NCBI RefSeq assembly: GCF_027359395.1
Contig: NZ_CP114778.1
Location: 1,612,001 to 1,676,000, forward strand
Source: Prochlorococcus marinus str. MIT 1013
Lineage (GTDB): Bacteria > Cyanobacteriota > Cyanobacteriia > PCC-6307 > Cyanobiaceae
Direction: 5' to 3'
DNA: 64,000 nt
Shown: piece after piece, positions 27,165 through 35,498 of the stretch
Position numbering within the stretch: the first letter of the stretch is position 1
Layout of the letters: each line of letters opens with the position of its first letter
Translations under genes and position numbers: made by a program
The notes under the pieces: model-generated
Databases searched by the model: none
What the model was told of the DNA's origin: nothing
The model's input: the letters and a program-made list of their open reading frames with translations, nothing else

Positions 27165-27425
27165 GTGTATTGTATTGAGCTTACTATTAAATTAAGTCCC
27201 ATGCCTTTAGTAGTGCAGAGAAAAGAGCATGGAGATGCTCAAAGGCTTTACTCTGAAGTAATAGAATCTATTCAAAAAGGCAATCAAAGGCTTCTAGAAT
27301 TGACTTGTGAAAAAGTTGAAGATAAAAGAATAACTGTTCTTGTTAGTGAAATTACAGCTGTACAGATTTATGAGAAGACTAGTAGTAGCACTAGTAAACG
27401 GCCTGGATTTTCGCTGCAGGATTAA
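27165..27425 (+). CDS. UPF0367 family protein
   Basis: A short conserved cyanobacterial protein of 86 residues. The N-terminal YCIELTIKLSPMPLVVQRKE, the middle LLELTCEKVEDKRITVLVSEITAVQIYEK and the GRPGF-like ending KRPGFSL are typical of UPF0367. The start is a GTG at 27165, which keeps the family N-terminus. Function is unknown. The ABC ATPase gene follows after 23 bases. Confidence 0.9.
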   Translation: MYCIELTIKLSPMPLVVQRKEHGDAQRLYSEVIESIQKGNQRLLELTCEKVEDKRITVLVSEITAVQIYEKTSSSTSKRPGFSLQD

Positions 27426-27448
27426 GAAAAAATAGGAGTGATCTAATT

Positions 27449-28132
27449 TTGGAACCAACTGGGTCTCGCTTTTTGGAATTCGATCAAGTTTCTTTTTCTT
27501 GGCCCAATGGAGTCAACGTTCTTGATCAATGCTCTTTTTCAATTTTAAAACCTGGTTTGTGGATGCTGGTAGGTGAAAATGGAAGTGGTAAAAGCACCTT
27601 ATTTCGCTTAATCAATGGAGTAATTCCTCCTAAAAGCGGAAAAATTTTCTGCTCTCTAAAACCATCAATGGTTTATCAAAATCCAGACCATCAATTGCTT
27701 ATGCCAACATGTAAAAGTGAGTTGATGCTTAGCATTCCTAAAACCATTCCTCATAGCAATCAATATGATTTGATTCAATCCGCTCTTGAAAAAGTGGACT
27801 TAGGCGAAATGTTAGACAGACCTATTCACACCTTAAGTGGTGGTCAAAAGCAGCGTTTAGCTATTGCTGGAGCAATTGTGAGCAATTCAAATTTACTTTT
27901 ACTTGATGAGCCCACAGCGCTATTGGATCCTAAAAGTCAAAATTCAGTTTTGAAAGTTATAAAAAAACTGACTAGTTCCTCCGCTGATCCAATTACAGCA
28001 ATATGGGTTACTCATCGTTTGGAAGAATTAAATTTTTGTGATGGTGCAGCAATTGTTAAAAATGGAGGTATTAGCAGGTGGGATTCTGGTTCAAAAGTGT
28101 TCCAACAATTAAAATCACTTGCCCTTAGGTAG
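27449..28132 (+). CDS. ECF-type ABC transporter ATP-binding protein, solitary
   Basis: ATPase of the energy-coupling-factor group, 227 residues. Walker A is GENGSGKST at 42-50, the Q-loop is the ECF-like MVYQNPDHQ, the signature is LSGGQKQRLAIAGAI and Walker B is LLLLDEPTALLD. A TTG start is used. No EcfT transmembrane protein or substrate-binding S component lies beside it, so its membrane partner must be elsewhere. Cobalt, nickel, biotin or queuosine-type vitamins are typical cargo of the family; none can be chosen. Confidence 0.88.
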   Translation: MEPTGSRFLEFDQVSFSWPNGVNVLDQCSFSILKPGLWMLVGENGSGKSTLFRLINGVIPPKSGKIFCSLKPSMVYQNPDHQLLMPTCKSELMLSIPKTIPHSNQYDLIQSALEKVDLGEMLDRPIHTLSGGQKQRLAIAGAIVSNSNLLLLDEPTALLDPKSQNSVLKVIKKLTSSSADPITAIWVTHRLEELNFCDGAAIVKNGGISRWDSGSKVFQQLKSLALR

Positions 28133-28161
28133 CTGGCAAGGGTAAGTTCTTAATGGTGTAA

Positions 28162-28233
28162 TCCTCGGTAGCTCAGCGGTAGAGCGATCGGCTGTTAACC
28201 GATTGGTCGCAGGTTCGAATCCCGCCCGGGGAG
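28162..28233 (+). tRNA. tRNA-Asn (GUU)
   Basis: A 72-base cloverleaf. The acceptor arm pairs TCCTCGG with CCGGGGA (one G-U), the D arm contains AGCTCAGCGGTAGAG, the anticodon stem-loop holds GTT at its centre in CGGCTGTTAACCG, and the T arm is GCAGGTTCGAATCCCGC. The discriminator is G and CCA is not encoded. Located between the ECF-type ATPase and the rpaA leader. No intron. Confidence 0.96.
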
Positions 28234-28410
28234 TTTTAAAAGTAAGTGGAAATTTGTTTATCAATCTGAATAGATTGTGCTAACTATTGAGCAGCAAAAA
28301 AATTTTGTTTTTCAAGATAAAACCAAATTTTATGAATTTTTTTATTATCGATTTTTATGAAAGTTTTGAGAATTCCTTAACAGTAGAGCCTTGGAATCTG
28401 AAGACTTTCT

Positions 28411-28440
28411 AAAGACAGTTGAGAGGTTTTTTGTCTTTTT
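28411..28440 (+). terminator. Terminator-like stem in the rpaA leader
   Basis: AAAGACA at 28411-28417 pairs with TGTCTTT at 28432-28438, a seven-base stem with a 14-base loop, and the T-run extends to 28440. The stem is AT-rich and the loop long, so it would be a weak terminator. It could end transcription from upstream (tRNA-Asn or ABC ATPase) or act as an attenuator before rpaA. Confidence 0.35.
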
Positions 28441-28451
28441 CAGGATAAAAA

Positions 28452-28499
28452 ATTAGTGATAGCAACTAATCTTGTCGATTAGGCCATGGAAAACCTAAT
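28452..28499 (+). promoter_or_regulatory. Chain of three mutually exclusive hairpins upstream of rpaA
   Basis: Three perfect six-base stems share arms. Hairpin A pairs ATTAGT (28452-28457) with ACTAAT (28465-28470). Hairpin B pairs CTAATC (28466-28471) with GATTAG (28477-28482). Hairpin C pairs ATTAGG (28478-28483) with CCTAAT (28494-28499). B cannot form with A or C, while A and C are compatible. Such geometry is that of an attenuator, riboswitch or repeated operator. It lies about 100 bases before the rpaA start. Confidence 0.4.
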
Positions 28500-28557
28500 T
28501 TCCCGAATTCTGCAATAAAAACAAAATTTTGAGAGAATCATATGAATCTTTAGTAAT

Positions 28558-28567
28558 CGCAATTGCG
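28558..28567. promoter_or_regulatory. Ten-base palindrome 28 bases before rpaA start
   Basis: CGCAATTGCG is a perfect palindrome and the most G+C-rich spot in this AT-rich leader. Its position, with 28 bases between it and the rpaA ATG, suits an operator or an element overlapping the promoter or ribosome region. It is not the HIP1 octamer (GCGATCGC). Identity of any binding protein is unknown. Confidence 0.3.
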
Positions 28568-28595
28568 GATACTTTTTTAACTTGGGCAATTATTA

Positions 28596-29393
28596 ATGAA
28601 GCCTTGCATTTTACTCATTGAAGACGATCAAGACATGAGAGATCTGGTTGCAGGGCATCTTGAGCACACTGGTTTTGATGTCCAGAAAGCTGAGGATGGG
28701 ATCAAGGGCCAAGCGCTTGCTCTTCAATACGCCCCTGATTTAATTCTTCTTGATTTAATGCTTCCAAAAGTCGATGGCTTAACTCTTTGCCAACGTTTAA
28801 GAAGAGACGAGAGAACATCTGGTATACCTATTCTTATGATCACTGCTTTAGGTGGTATCAAGGATAAAGTTACGGGTTTTAATTCTGGTGCAGATGATTA
28901 CATAACAAAACCATTTGACCTAGAGGAATTACAAGTCAGAATCAAGGCTTTGTTGAGAAGAACTAATCGTGCTCCACTGGGCAGTAATAATCAGCAAGAA
29001 ATACTTAATTACGGACCCCTTACACTTGTTCCTGAAAGATTTGAAGCTATATGGTTTGAATCGCCAGTGCGTTTGACACATTTGGAGTTTGAATTGCTTC
29101 ACTGTTTAATGCAAAGACATGGGCAGACAGTTGCGCCCTCATTAATTCTCAAAGAAGTTTGGGGTTATGAACCTGATGATGATATTGAAACAATACGAGT
29201 TCATGTAAGACATTTAAGAACCAAGCTTGAACCTGATCCTCGAAAACCAAGATTCATTAAAACTGTTTATGGAGCTGGATATTGCTTGGAATTACCTACT
29301 GGGGAAAAAATAAATGAAATTCAACCATTGATTATTGAAGCCAGAGAAGCGAGTTCTTTGAAAAAAAATACTGATGAAAGAGTTATTGCTTAA
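28596..29393 (+). CDS. rpaA: Response regulator RpaA (OmpR family)
   Basis: Master output regulator of the circadian clock pathway, phosphorylated by SasA, controlling large sets of genes at dusk in model cyanobacteria. The receiver domain (3-120) has the phospho-acceptor D53 in LILLDLMLP with acidic E9/D10/D11 and K in TKPFD. The winged-helix DNA-binding domain (about 130-235) contains [26 protein letters not shown] and [18 protein letters not shown], which separate RpaA from RpaB. A variable 25-residue tail follows. Its stop overlaps the convergent holB stop by four bases (TTAA). The long structured leader suggests control at RNA or promoter level. Confidence 0.94.
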   Translation: MKPCILLIEDDQDMRDLVAGHLEHTGFDVQKAEDGIKGQALALQYAPDLILLDLMLPKVDGLTLCQRLRRDERTSGIPILMITALGGIKDKVTGFNSGADDYITKPFDLEELQVRIKALLRRTNRAPLGSNNQQEILNYGPLTLVPERFEAIWFESPVRLTHLEFELLHCLMQRHGQTVAPSLILKEVWGYEPDDDIETIRVHVRHLRTKLEPDPRKPRFIKTVYGAGYCLELPTGEKINEIQPLIIEAREASSLKKNTDERVIA

Positions 29394-30349
29394 TTAATAA
29401 GATTCATTTCTAATAAAGTTACTTCCCAAGCAAGTCTTGGTTGTACATAAGCTAATAATTGTTTTCTTAGTTCTTCGAGTTTTTTAACGATAGACGAATC
29501 TTTTTCTTTTTTCCAAACTCTGTGTTGTTGAAAATTAATAAACCAAAGCTGTTGCTCTAAATTAAGTTCATCAGTTATTTCTTTTGCTAATTTTAGTAAC
29601 TCTATTGGATTAGTTAATTTGATTTCTAGCTTTTGTCTTAAAGGACTTGATATGGCTAACCAATATTGAAGGTTGAGTTGATACCTTCCTGGTGATCCAT
29701 ATGAAAAATCTATCAATTCTTTAATTTCTTCATTAGGAATGTCATCTGCTTTTTGAGTAACTTCTAATGTATTAATAATTTTATTTACTTGATTATGATT
29801 TAAGCGAATAAAAGGGACTGTTTGACATCTTGATCTTATAGTTGCTAATAATTTCTCCGGTCTTTGAGTGATAAGAATAAATAATCCTTTATTTGGTTCT
29901 TCAAGAGTTTTTAATAATGCATTTGAAGCAGATTCATTTATTCTCTCAATATCTTCAATTATCACTATATTTCTCTCTGATTCTAATGGCTTTTTGCCTA
30001 AGAATTCTATTATTTCTTTAATTTGATTTAGTCTTATTTGCGGGGGTGATTTCATATTTATACTTTCTGATCTTGCATTGCTCTGAGAAATACGTTTACC
30101 TTGCACTATGTAAGAAGGTTCTATCCATAATAAGTCAGGATGATTATTAGTTTCTATTCTCCTTTTTGTAGTTTCATTATCAAGGCATTTATCAAGAATT
30201 GCTTTGATAAATACTTTTGCAGTTTTTATTCTTCCAACTCCTTCTGGTCCAGAGAATAAATAGGCTGGAGGAATATGTTTTTTAGAAATAGCAGACTCTA
30301 AAATTTTAATAGCTAAGTCTTGTCCATATATATTTTTAAAATCATCCAT
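29390..30349 (-). CDS. holB: DNA polymerase III subunit delta prime
   Basis: Clamp-loader subunit that helps load the beta clamp. The 319-residue AAA+ protein starts [21 protein letters not shown] with [23 protein letters not shown], a P-loop region without the canonical GKT, as expected for delta prime, which does not hydrolyse [29 protein letters not shown] and [12 protein letters not shown] (the SRC element) follow. It lies after tmk with a one-base gap and overlaps the convergent rpaA stop by four bases. Confidence 0.92.
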   Translation of the reverse strand: MDDFKNIYGQDLAIKILESAISKKHIPPAYLFSGPEGVGRIKTAKVFIKAILDKCLDNETTKRRIETNNHPDLLWIEPSYIVQGKRISQSNARSESINMKSPPQIRLNQIKEIIEFLGKKPLESERNIVIIEDIERINESASNALLKTLEEPNKGLFILITQRPEKLLATIRSRCQTVPFIRLNHNQVNKIINTLEVTQKADDIPNEEIKELIDFSYGSPGRYQLNLQYWLAISSPLRQKLEIKLTNPIELLKLAKEITDELNLEQQLWFINFQQHRVWKKEKDSSIVKKLEELRKQLLAYVQPRLAWEVTLLEMNLIN

Positions 30350-30350
30350 T

Positions 30351-30986
30351 TTATTTATTTTTTAATAACTTTTTTATCTCAGATTGAATCTCGGAAAGGA
30401 TTTGATCTTTAGAGTTTTTGGCAGATATTTTTTTCCATTTATTGTCCTCAGACAATTCATTAAAGCCTAAGGATACATTCAATAAAAACTCTCTACCTTC
30501 TTTTTCCATGCGATCATCTTTTGTACTTCTTCTTCTTTGTATGCTCTCTTCAACAGGTATGTCTAATAGAAATGTAATATCCGGAGAAATACCCTGAGTA
30601 GAAATCGTTTCGAGATTTTTAATTAACTTGATATCTAACTTTCTTCCATAGCCCTGATAAGCAAGTGTGGAGCCACAAAATCTATCGCTTATTACCCAAT
30701 CTCCTTTTTTTAAAGATGGGCGAATAATTTCATTAACATGTTGTGCTCTATCGGCGGCATAAAGTAAAAGCTCAGTAATTGAATCAGGGCTTTTTTCTTT
30801 AGAAGTATCTAGTAGAAGTGATCTTAAGGATTTTCCCAATTTCGTCCCTCCTGGTTCTCTAGTGACAACTAATTGATTATTTTCAGGAATAAGATCAGTG
30901 CCGATAAGCCATTTTGATACTTGATTAATTTGAGTGGTTTTTCCAGAGCCATCAATACCCTCAAATACAATAAATTTTCCTTTCAT
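30351..30986 (-). CDS. tmk: Thymidylate kinase
   Basis: Converts dTMP to dTDP for DNA synthesis. The P-loop is FEGIDGSGKTTQ at 8-19, followed by VTREPGGTKLG and DRFCGSTLAYQGYGR, which binds the substrate. The lid carries RRRSTKDDRME. The 211-residue length fits. The start overlaps the stop of the upstream P-type ATPase gene by four bases, and holB follows after one base: tmk-holB is a widely conserved pair. Confidence 0.95.
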   Translation of the reverse strand: MKGKFIVFEGIDGSGKTTQINQVSKWLIGTDLIPENNQLVVTREPGGTKLGKSLRSLLLDTSKEKSPDSITELLLYAADRAQHVNEIIRPSLKKGDWVISDRFCGSTLAYQGYGRKLDIKLIKNLETISTQGISPDITFLLDIPVEESIQRRRSTKDDRMEKEGREFLLNVSLGFNELSEDNKWKKISAKNSKDQILSEIQSEIKKLLKNK

Positions 30987-33313
30987 TTTGACTTCAAAGA
31001 TAAAGCATTAAATACAACACTTATTGAGCTCAAAGCCATAAGAAGAGCGGCCAAGGGAGGGGATAGCAATAAGCCAGTCGATGGTAAAAGTAATCCTGCT
31101 GCGATCGGTAAAGCAATTAAGTTGTATCCGAATGCCCATGCAAGGTTTTGTTTTATTTTCAGCATTGCTTGTTTTGAAAGTTGTAAAGCATTTGGAAGTG
31201 CTTCCAAGTTTTCCCCGAGCAAAACAAGATCAGCAGAATCTTGAGCGATTTGAGTTCCTGTGCCTATCGCTACACCTAAGTCAGCAGCAGCAAGAGCTGG
31301 GGCATCATTAATTCCATCACCTATCATTGCAACTAAACCATTATTTTTTAATAAGTTCAATTTATTTAGCTTGTCTGAAGGTAACATTTGCCATTCAATT
31401 TGATTTGAACTGAATCCTAATTTTTCTCCTAAAGATAAAACTGCGGAGTCTCTATCTCCACTGAACAAACTCAATGAAAACCCTCTTGATCGTAATTTAT
31501 TAATTGAAAGGAAGGCATCTTTTCTCAATTGGTCATCAATCAAGAAAAAACCTAATAATTTGTTCTCTAAAGCTACGGCAACGATTGATTGAGCTTTTCC
31601 TTTTGAAAGCTGGAAATTTGTTTCAATCCTTTCATTCCATTCAATTCCTTCACTTTTAATCCATTCGGGAGTTCCGACTCTTATTAATCCTTCCAAATTG
31701 CAAATTTTGCCAGCTAAGCCTTTACCTGCATACGTAGTTGATGTTGACACTTTTTCTAGTTTAATTTCCTTTTTGTAGGCTTCTTGAATAATTGCTTGGG
31801 CAAGAGGATGCCTACTCTCTTGTTCAATACTTGCTGCCAAACTGAGCATGAAATCTTTAGTTGACTCTTTGTATTCCCAGTAGCCAACAACTAAAGGTCT
31901 TCCAATTGTGAGTGTCCCTGTTTTATCAAAACAAATTTGACTTATTTTTGATGCCATTTCTATGACATCCCCACCCTTGAAAAGCCAACCTCGTTTAGCA
32001 GCTTCACCTGAAGCAACAGTTATTACCGTTGGGGTGGCAAGCCCTAGAGCACATGGACAGGCAACAACTAAAACAGCTATTGATAATTGAAATGAGAGAC
32101 CAAGTGGAGTTTGAGGTGTATTTATTAAATGTTCATGCAAATGATGGCTTTGCATCAAACCTGAATTAGAGACTTCTAAAACTTCTGGCCATATTCTTGT
32201 ACCAATTCTCCACCAAAAAAGAAAAGTCATTAAAGCAAGAGTTGTCACCCCATAGCAGAATATTCCTGCGACTTTGTCTGCTAGTCCCTGAATTGGTGCT
32301 TTTCTAGCTTGGGCTTCTTCAACTAAACTTATTATTTTAGCTATTGCAGTTTCAGATCCTATTTTTTGAACTTCTAAAATAATTGTTGACTCTAAATTTA
32401 GGCTTCCAGAGGGTAGCTCGACGCCTGGTGATGCTTCTAAAGGCAAAGACTCACCAGTTAAACTTGAGACATCTATGGCAGAATTACCCATAATTACCAA
32501 ACCATCAACTGGGATTCTGTCTCCAGCTAATAGTTGAATTTTTTCACCTGGTCTAAGTGCGCCAATTCTAATTTCACGAATTTCATTGTTTTCTAAAATT
32601 AGATTGGCTGTTTCGGGTTGTAAGTTTGCTAATTCTTTTAATGCAGTTCCTGTGTTGACTCGTGCCCTTTCCTCTAAAAAACGACCCAATAATACAAATC
32701 CAAGCAGCATGACTGGCTCATTGAAAAAACATGGCCAACCAACTTTTGGCCAAATCAAAGCAATTATGCTTGCTACGTAAGCACTCAATACACCAAGGCT
32801 AACTAAGGTATCCATAGTTGGTGTAAAAATGATTGCCGACTTTAGACCTGCATTTAGGATGGATCTACCTGGGCCGAGTAAAGCAAATGTTGCTAGTGAA
32901 GCATGAAAAGGTAAAGAACCTATGAGTGGAAAAGATAATTGTTGACCCTCTACTAAATGTCCCATTCCAGAGAGTATTAGCAATGAAGTGGCGATTATTA
33001 GTTGTCGCCATTTATTCCATAAATTTTGATTTTCGTTTGTCTCTAATTCGATATTCTTTGAAATTGTTTGATAATCTCTTTCTCTGGAAGGAAACCCCTT
33101 AGATGTAAGAGTTTTTATTACATCAGTTAAGGAATTTTTCGGTTCTTTAATTTCTATAAAAGCAGTTTTTGTAACTAAATTAACGCTTGCATTATTTATG
33201 TTTGGGTCATTTTTAAGTATTTTTTCAACTGCCTGTACACAACTTCCGCACTTCATTCCATCTACTTCAAGCAGAATTGAATTCTTGCTTTGGGCAATCT
33301 TTTTGTTGCTCAA
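30983..33313 (-). CDS. Heavy-metal (copper-type) P1B ATPase
   Basis: ATP-driven metal pump of 776 residues, probably for Cu+. An N-terminal metal-binding HMA domain carries CxxC at 22-25 (DGMKCGSC). Eight membrane segments follow with ACPCALGLATP giving the intramembrane CPC motif, then the phosphorylation site DKTGTLT, the HP dipeptide in ESRHPLAQA and the hinge GDGINDAPAL. Cyanobacteria use two such pumps (CtaA at the plasma membrane and PacS at thylakoids) to supply plastocyanin and oxidase; which one this is cannot be settled. It is first of a three-gene unit with tmk and holB. Confidence 0.93.
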   Translation of the reverse strand: MSNKKIAQSKNSILLEVDGMKCGSCVQAVEKILKNDPNINNASVNLVTKTAFIEIKEPKNSLTDVIKTLTSKGFPSRERDYQTISKNIELETNENQNLWNKWRQLIIATSLLILSGMGHLVEGQQLSFPLIGSLPFHASLATFALLGPGRSILNAGLKSAIIFTPTMDTLVSLGVLSAYVASIIALIWPKVGWPCFFNEPVMLLGFVLLGRFLEERARVNTGTALKELANLQPETANLILENNEIREIRIGALRPGEKIQLLAGDRIPVDGLVIMGNSAIDVSSLTGESLPLEASPGVELPSGSLNLESTIILEVQKIGSETAIAKIISLVEEAQARKAPIQGLADKVAGIFCYGVTTLALMTFLFWWRIGTRIWPEVLEVSNSGLMQSHHLHEHLINTPQTPLGLSFQLSIAVLVVACPCALGLATPTVITVASGEAAKRGWLFKGGDVIEMASKISQICFDKTGTLTIGRPLVVGYWEYKESTKDFMLSLAASIEQESRHPLAQAIIQEAYKKEIKLEKVSTSTTYAGKGLAGKICNLEGLIRVGTPEWIKSEGIEWNERIETNFQLSKGKAQSIVAVALENKLLGFFLIDDQLRKDAFLSINKLRSRGFSLSLFSGDRDSAVLSLGEKLGFSSNQIEWQMLPSDKLNKLNLLKNNGLVAMIGDGINDAPALAAADLGVAIGTGTQIAQDSADLVLLGENLEALPNALQLSKQAMLKIKQNLAWAFGYNLIALPIAAGLLLPSTGLLLSPPLAALLMALSSISVVFNALSLKSK

Positions 33314-33473
33314 GGGAATATAAATTCTTGATACTTATTCTAAATTTAATAAATAAAAAGCATATTGCATTCATTTAATAATTTATTAATACATAAAAAT
33401 TAGTTTTATTATTTCTATCCATTTATTTATTTCCAGACAAGATAGAATTATTTCTATTGAGATTGGTTCAATC

Positions 33474-33995
33474 GTGCCTCGAAGTCAAAACAAAGACAAT
33501 TTTCTTGATAAGGCCTTCACGAAGATGGCTGAAGGGATAGTTAAAGTGATGCCAATCGCCTCGAAAGAAAAAGAAGCCTATCTCTATTATAGAAAAGGTT
33601 TAGCATCTCAAAATGATGGAGATTATTCTGAAGCTCTTGAATATTATGAAGAGAGCTTGAAGCTTGAGGATAATCAAGTTGATAGAGGAGAGACATTGAA
33701 AAATATGGCAATTATTTATATGAGTAATGGAGATGAAGAGAGGGCAATAAATACTTATATAAAAGCTTTGGGGCAAAATCCCAAGCAGCCATCTTGCTTA
33801 AAAAATATGGGACTAATTTATGAAAAAAGAGGCAGAATTGCTCAAAGAAATGGGAATCAAGATGAAGGTGATATCTGGTTCGATAAGGCTGCTGAGGTCT
33901 GGAGTAAAGCTGTTCGTTTATATCCAGGAGGGTATCTAGATATAGAAAATTGGCTCAAGACGACAGGTAGAGGAAATGTTGATGTTTATTTATAA
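33474..33995 (+). CDS. ycf3: Photosystem I assembly protein Ycf3
   Basis: TPR protein that helps assemble photosystem I at the thylakoid. The 173-residue protein starts at GTG 33474 and reads [19 protein letters not shown]. Three TPR units follow at about 35-68 ([28 protein letters not shown]), 72-105 ([19 protein letters not shown]) and 110-150 ([14 protein letters not shown]). The ending with [15 protein letters not shown] is characteristic. Confident. It is divergent from the P-type ATPase and convergent with radA. Confidence 0.96.
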   Translation: MPRSQNKDNFLDKAFTKMAEGIVKVMPIASKEKEAYLYYRKGLASQNDGDYSEALEYYEESLKLEDNQVDRGETLKNMAIIYMSNGDEERAINTYIKALGQNPKQPSCLKNMGLIYEKRGRIAQRNGNQDEGDIWFDKAAEVWSKAVRLYPGGYLDIENWLKTTGRGNVDVYL

Positions 33996-34011
33996 ACAAT
34001 TAAATCGTGTA

Positions 34012-35391
34012 TTAAATATTCTTTAAAGCATAAATTAATGCTTGATTTATATTCGAAGCTTGTATTATTTTAAATTTTGCAGTTGTTTGGAATTCACTTG
34101 TATCTATTCCCTCTGGGATAATTAATTTCTTATATCCAAGTCGAATAACTTCATTAATTCTTTGTTGCATCTGTCTGACCAATCTTAATTGACCAGCCAG
34201 ACCTATTTCTCCTATGAATACAACTCCTTCTTCTAGCTCAATATCTTTAAAGCTCGATACTATTGCAGCAGCTATTCCAAGATCAGCCCCTGGTTCTTCT
34301 ACTTCTAACCCTCCTGCAACCGCCAGATAGCAATCATATCTAGATAGCGAGAGATTCATATTTTTTTCTAGAACTGCCAAAATCTGATGAAGCCTGTTGA
34401 TCTCAACACCAGTGGTGGTTCTTCTTGGACTTGCATAACTAGTCGGATTTATTAGTGCTTGTATATCTATGGCTAATGGTCTAGTACCTTCGCAAGTAAC
34501 AATCGTTGAAATTCCTGGAGCAGAGGTTTTGCTTAAAAATAATTCGCTTGGATTAGATACCTCGGATAATCCATCTGCATGCATTTCGAAAACACCAAGC
34601 TCACTAGTAGCACCAAATCGGTTTTTTATCCCTCTAAGCAGTCTGTGAGAAGCAAATCTATCGCCTTCAAAAGTAAGTACGGCATCAACAAGATGCTCAA
34701 GAACTTTTGGCCCGGCTAACATTCCATCCTTAGTAACGTGCCCGATGATCAAAAGAGATATATTTTTTCGTTTTGCAATTTGCTGTAACGCAGCTGAGCA
34801 TTCTCTGACTTGAGCTACTGAGCCAGGAGAACTTGATAGATTTTGATCATGCAATGCTTGAATGCTATCTATAACAGCAACATCAGGTTTCAAAGAATCT
34901 AGTTCTTTTAAAATTAGCTCTAGATCTGTTTCTGCGAGTAAATGAAGATTGGACTCACATTCTTCAATTCTATTCCATCTGAGTTTTACTTGTTGAGCCG
35001 ACTCTTCAGCAGCTACATAAAGGACCGATCTTTGATGAGCCATTTTTGTAGCACTTTGCAAAATAAGAGTGCTTTTCCCAATACCTGGGTCTCCCCCAAT
35101 TAATACAAGTGATCCAGGAACTAAACCACCTCCAAGTACTCTGTCTAATTCTTCGTATCCACTTGGTATGCGGTCAATTATTTGTTTTTTTGTCTGGCTT
35201 ATTAACTCTGAACGATAAGGAGATTTCTCTTTTGCAGAATTAATCTTTGTGTAAATAGATTTATCTGATTTTTTATTAATTTTTTCTTCTATTATCGAAT
35301 TCCATTCTCCACAATTGTTGCAGCGCCCAAAGAATTGCCTGGTTTGAGCACCACAACTTTGACAGACATAAATAGAGACAGAACGAGACAC
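34012..35391 (-). CDS. radA: DNA repair protein RadA
   Basis: RecA-like helicase/branch-migration factor for homologous recombination. An N-terminal zinc finger has C10, C13, C24 and C27. Walker A is GDPGIGKST, Walker B ends VAVIDSIQ, the family KNRFG motif is present as IKNRFGATSELG, and the C-terminal Lon-protease-like domain has the GGLEVEEPGADLGIAAA stretch. 459 residues fits. It is divergent from rpaB with 107 bases between starts. Confidence 0.95.
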   Translation of the reverse strand: MSRSVSIYVCQSCGAQTRQFFGRCNNCGEWNSIIEEKINKKSDKSIYTKINSAKEKSPYRSELISQTKKQIIDRIPSGYEELDRVLGGGLVPGSLVLIGGDPGIGKSTLILQSATKMAHQRSVLYVAAEESAQQVKLRWNRIEECESNLHLLAETDLELILKELDSLKPDVAVIDSIQALHDQNLSSSPGSVAQVRECSAALQQIAKRKNISLLIIGHVTKDGMLAGPKVLEHLVDAVLTFEGDRFASHRLLRGIKNRFGATSELGVFEMHADGLSEVSNPSELFLSKTSAPGISTIVTCEGTRPLAIDIQALINPTSYASPRRTTTGVEINRLHQILAVLEKNMNLSLSRYDCYLAVAGGLEVEEPGADLGIAAAIVSSFKDIELEEGVVFIGEIGLAGQLRLVRQMQQRINEVIRLGYKKLIIPEGIDTSEFQTTAKFKIIQASNINQALIYALKNI

Positions 35392-35424
35392 TTAGTTGTA
35401 AAAAGGAAGTTGGCTGTAGTTGAA

Positions 35425-35442
35425 TAAAGATAGTGATCTTTA
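35425..35442. promoter_or_regulatory. Seven-base inverted repeat in the radA/rpaB divergent promoter
   Basis: TAAAGAT at 35425-35431 and ATCTTTA at 35436-35442 form a perfect stem with a four-base AGTG spacer. It lies in the 107-base gap between radA (start 35391) and rpaB (start 35499). It could be an operator for either gene. RpaB is known to autoregulate in cyanobacteria through a different direct-repeat HLR1 motif, which I do not see here. Confidence 0.3.
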
Positions 35443-35498
35443 ATTGTTGGTGAAACTGCACTTAAGATCTTGTCGCAGCCGCCAAAGCTAAGAAACAA

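Larger units (their letters stand above)
28234..28595 (+). other. Gene-free 362-base leader between tRNA-Asn and rpaA
   Basis: No open reading frame of note was found. The stretch is rich in inverted repeats: a T-run-followed stem at 28411-28440, three linked hairpins at 28452-28499 and a ten-base palindrome at 28558-28567. It presumably holds the rpaA promoter and 5' untranslated region, but no transcription start can be placed by eye. Confidence 0.6.

Noticed and set aside
33442-33457. ATAGAA-TTAT-TTCTAT stem just before ycf3
   Set aside because: AT-only flanks and weak pairing; noted but not called as a feature.
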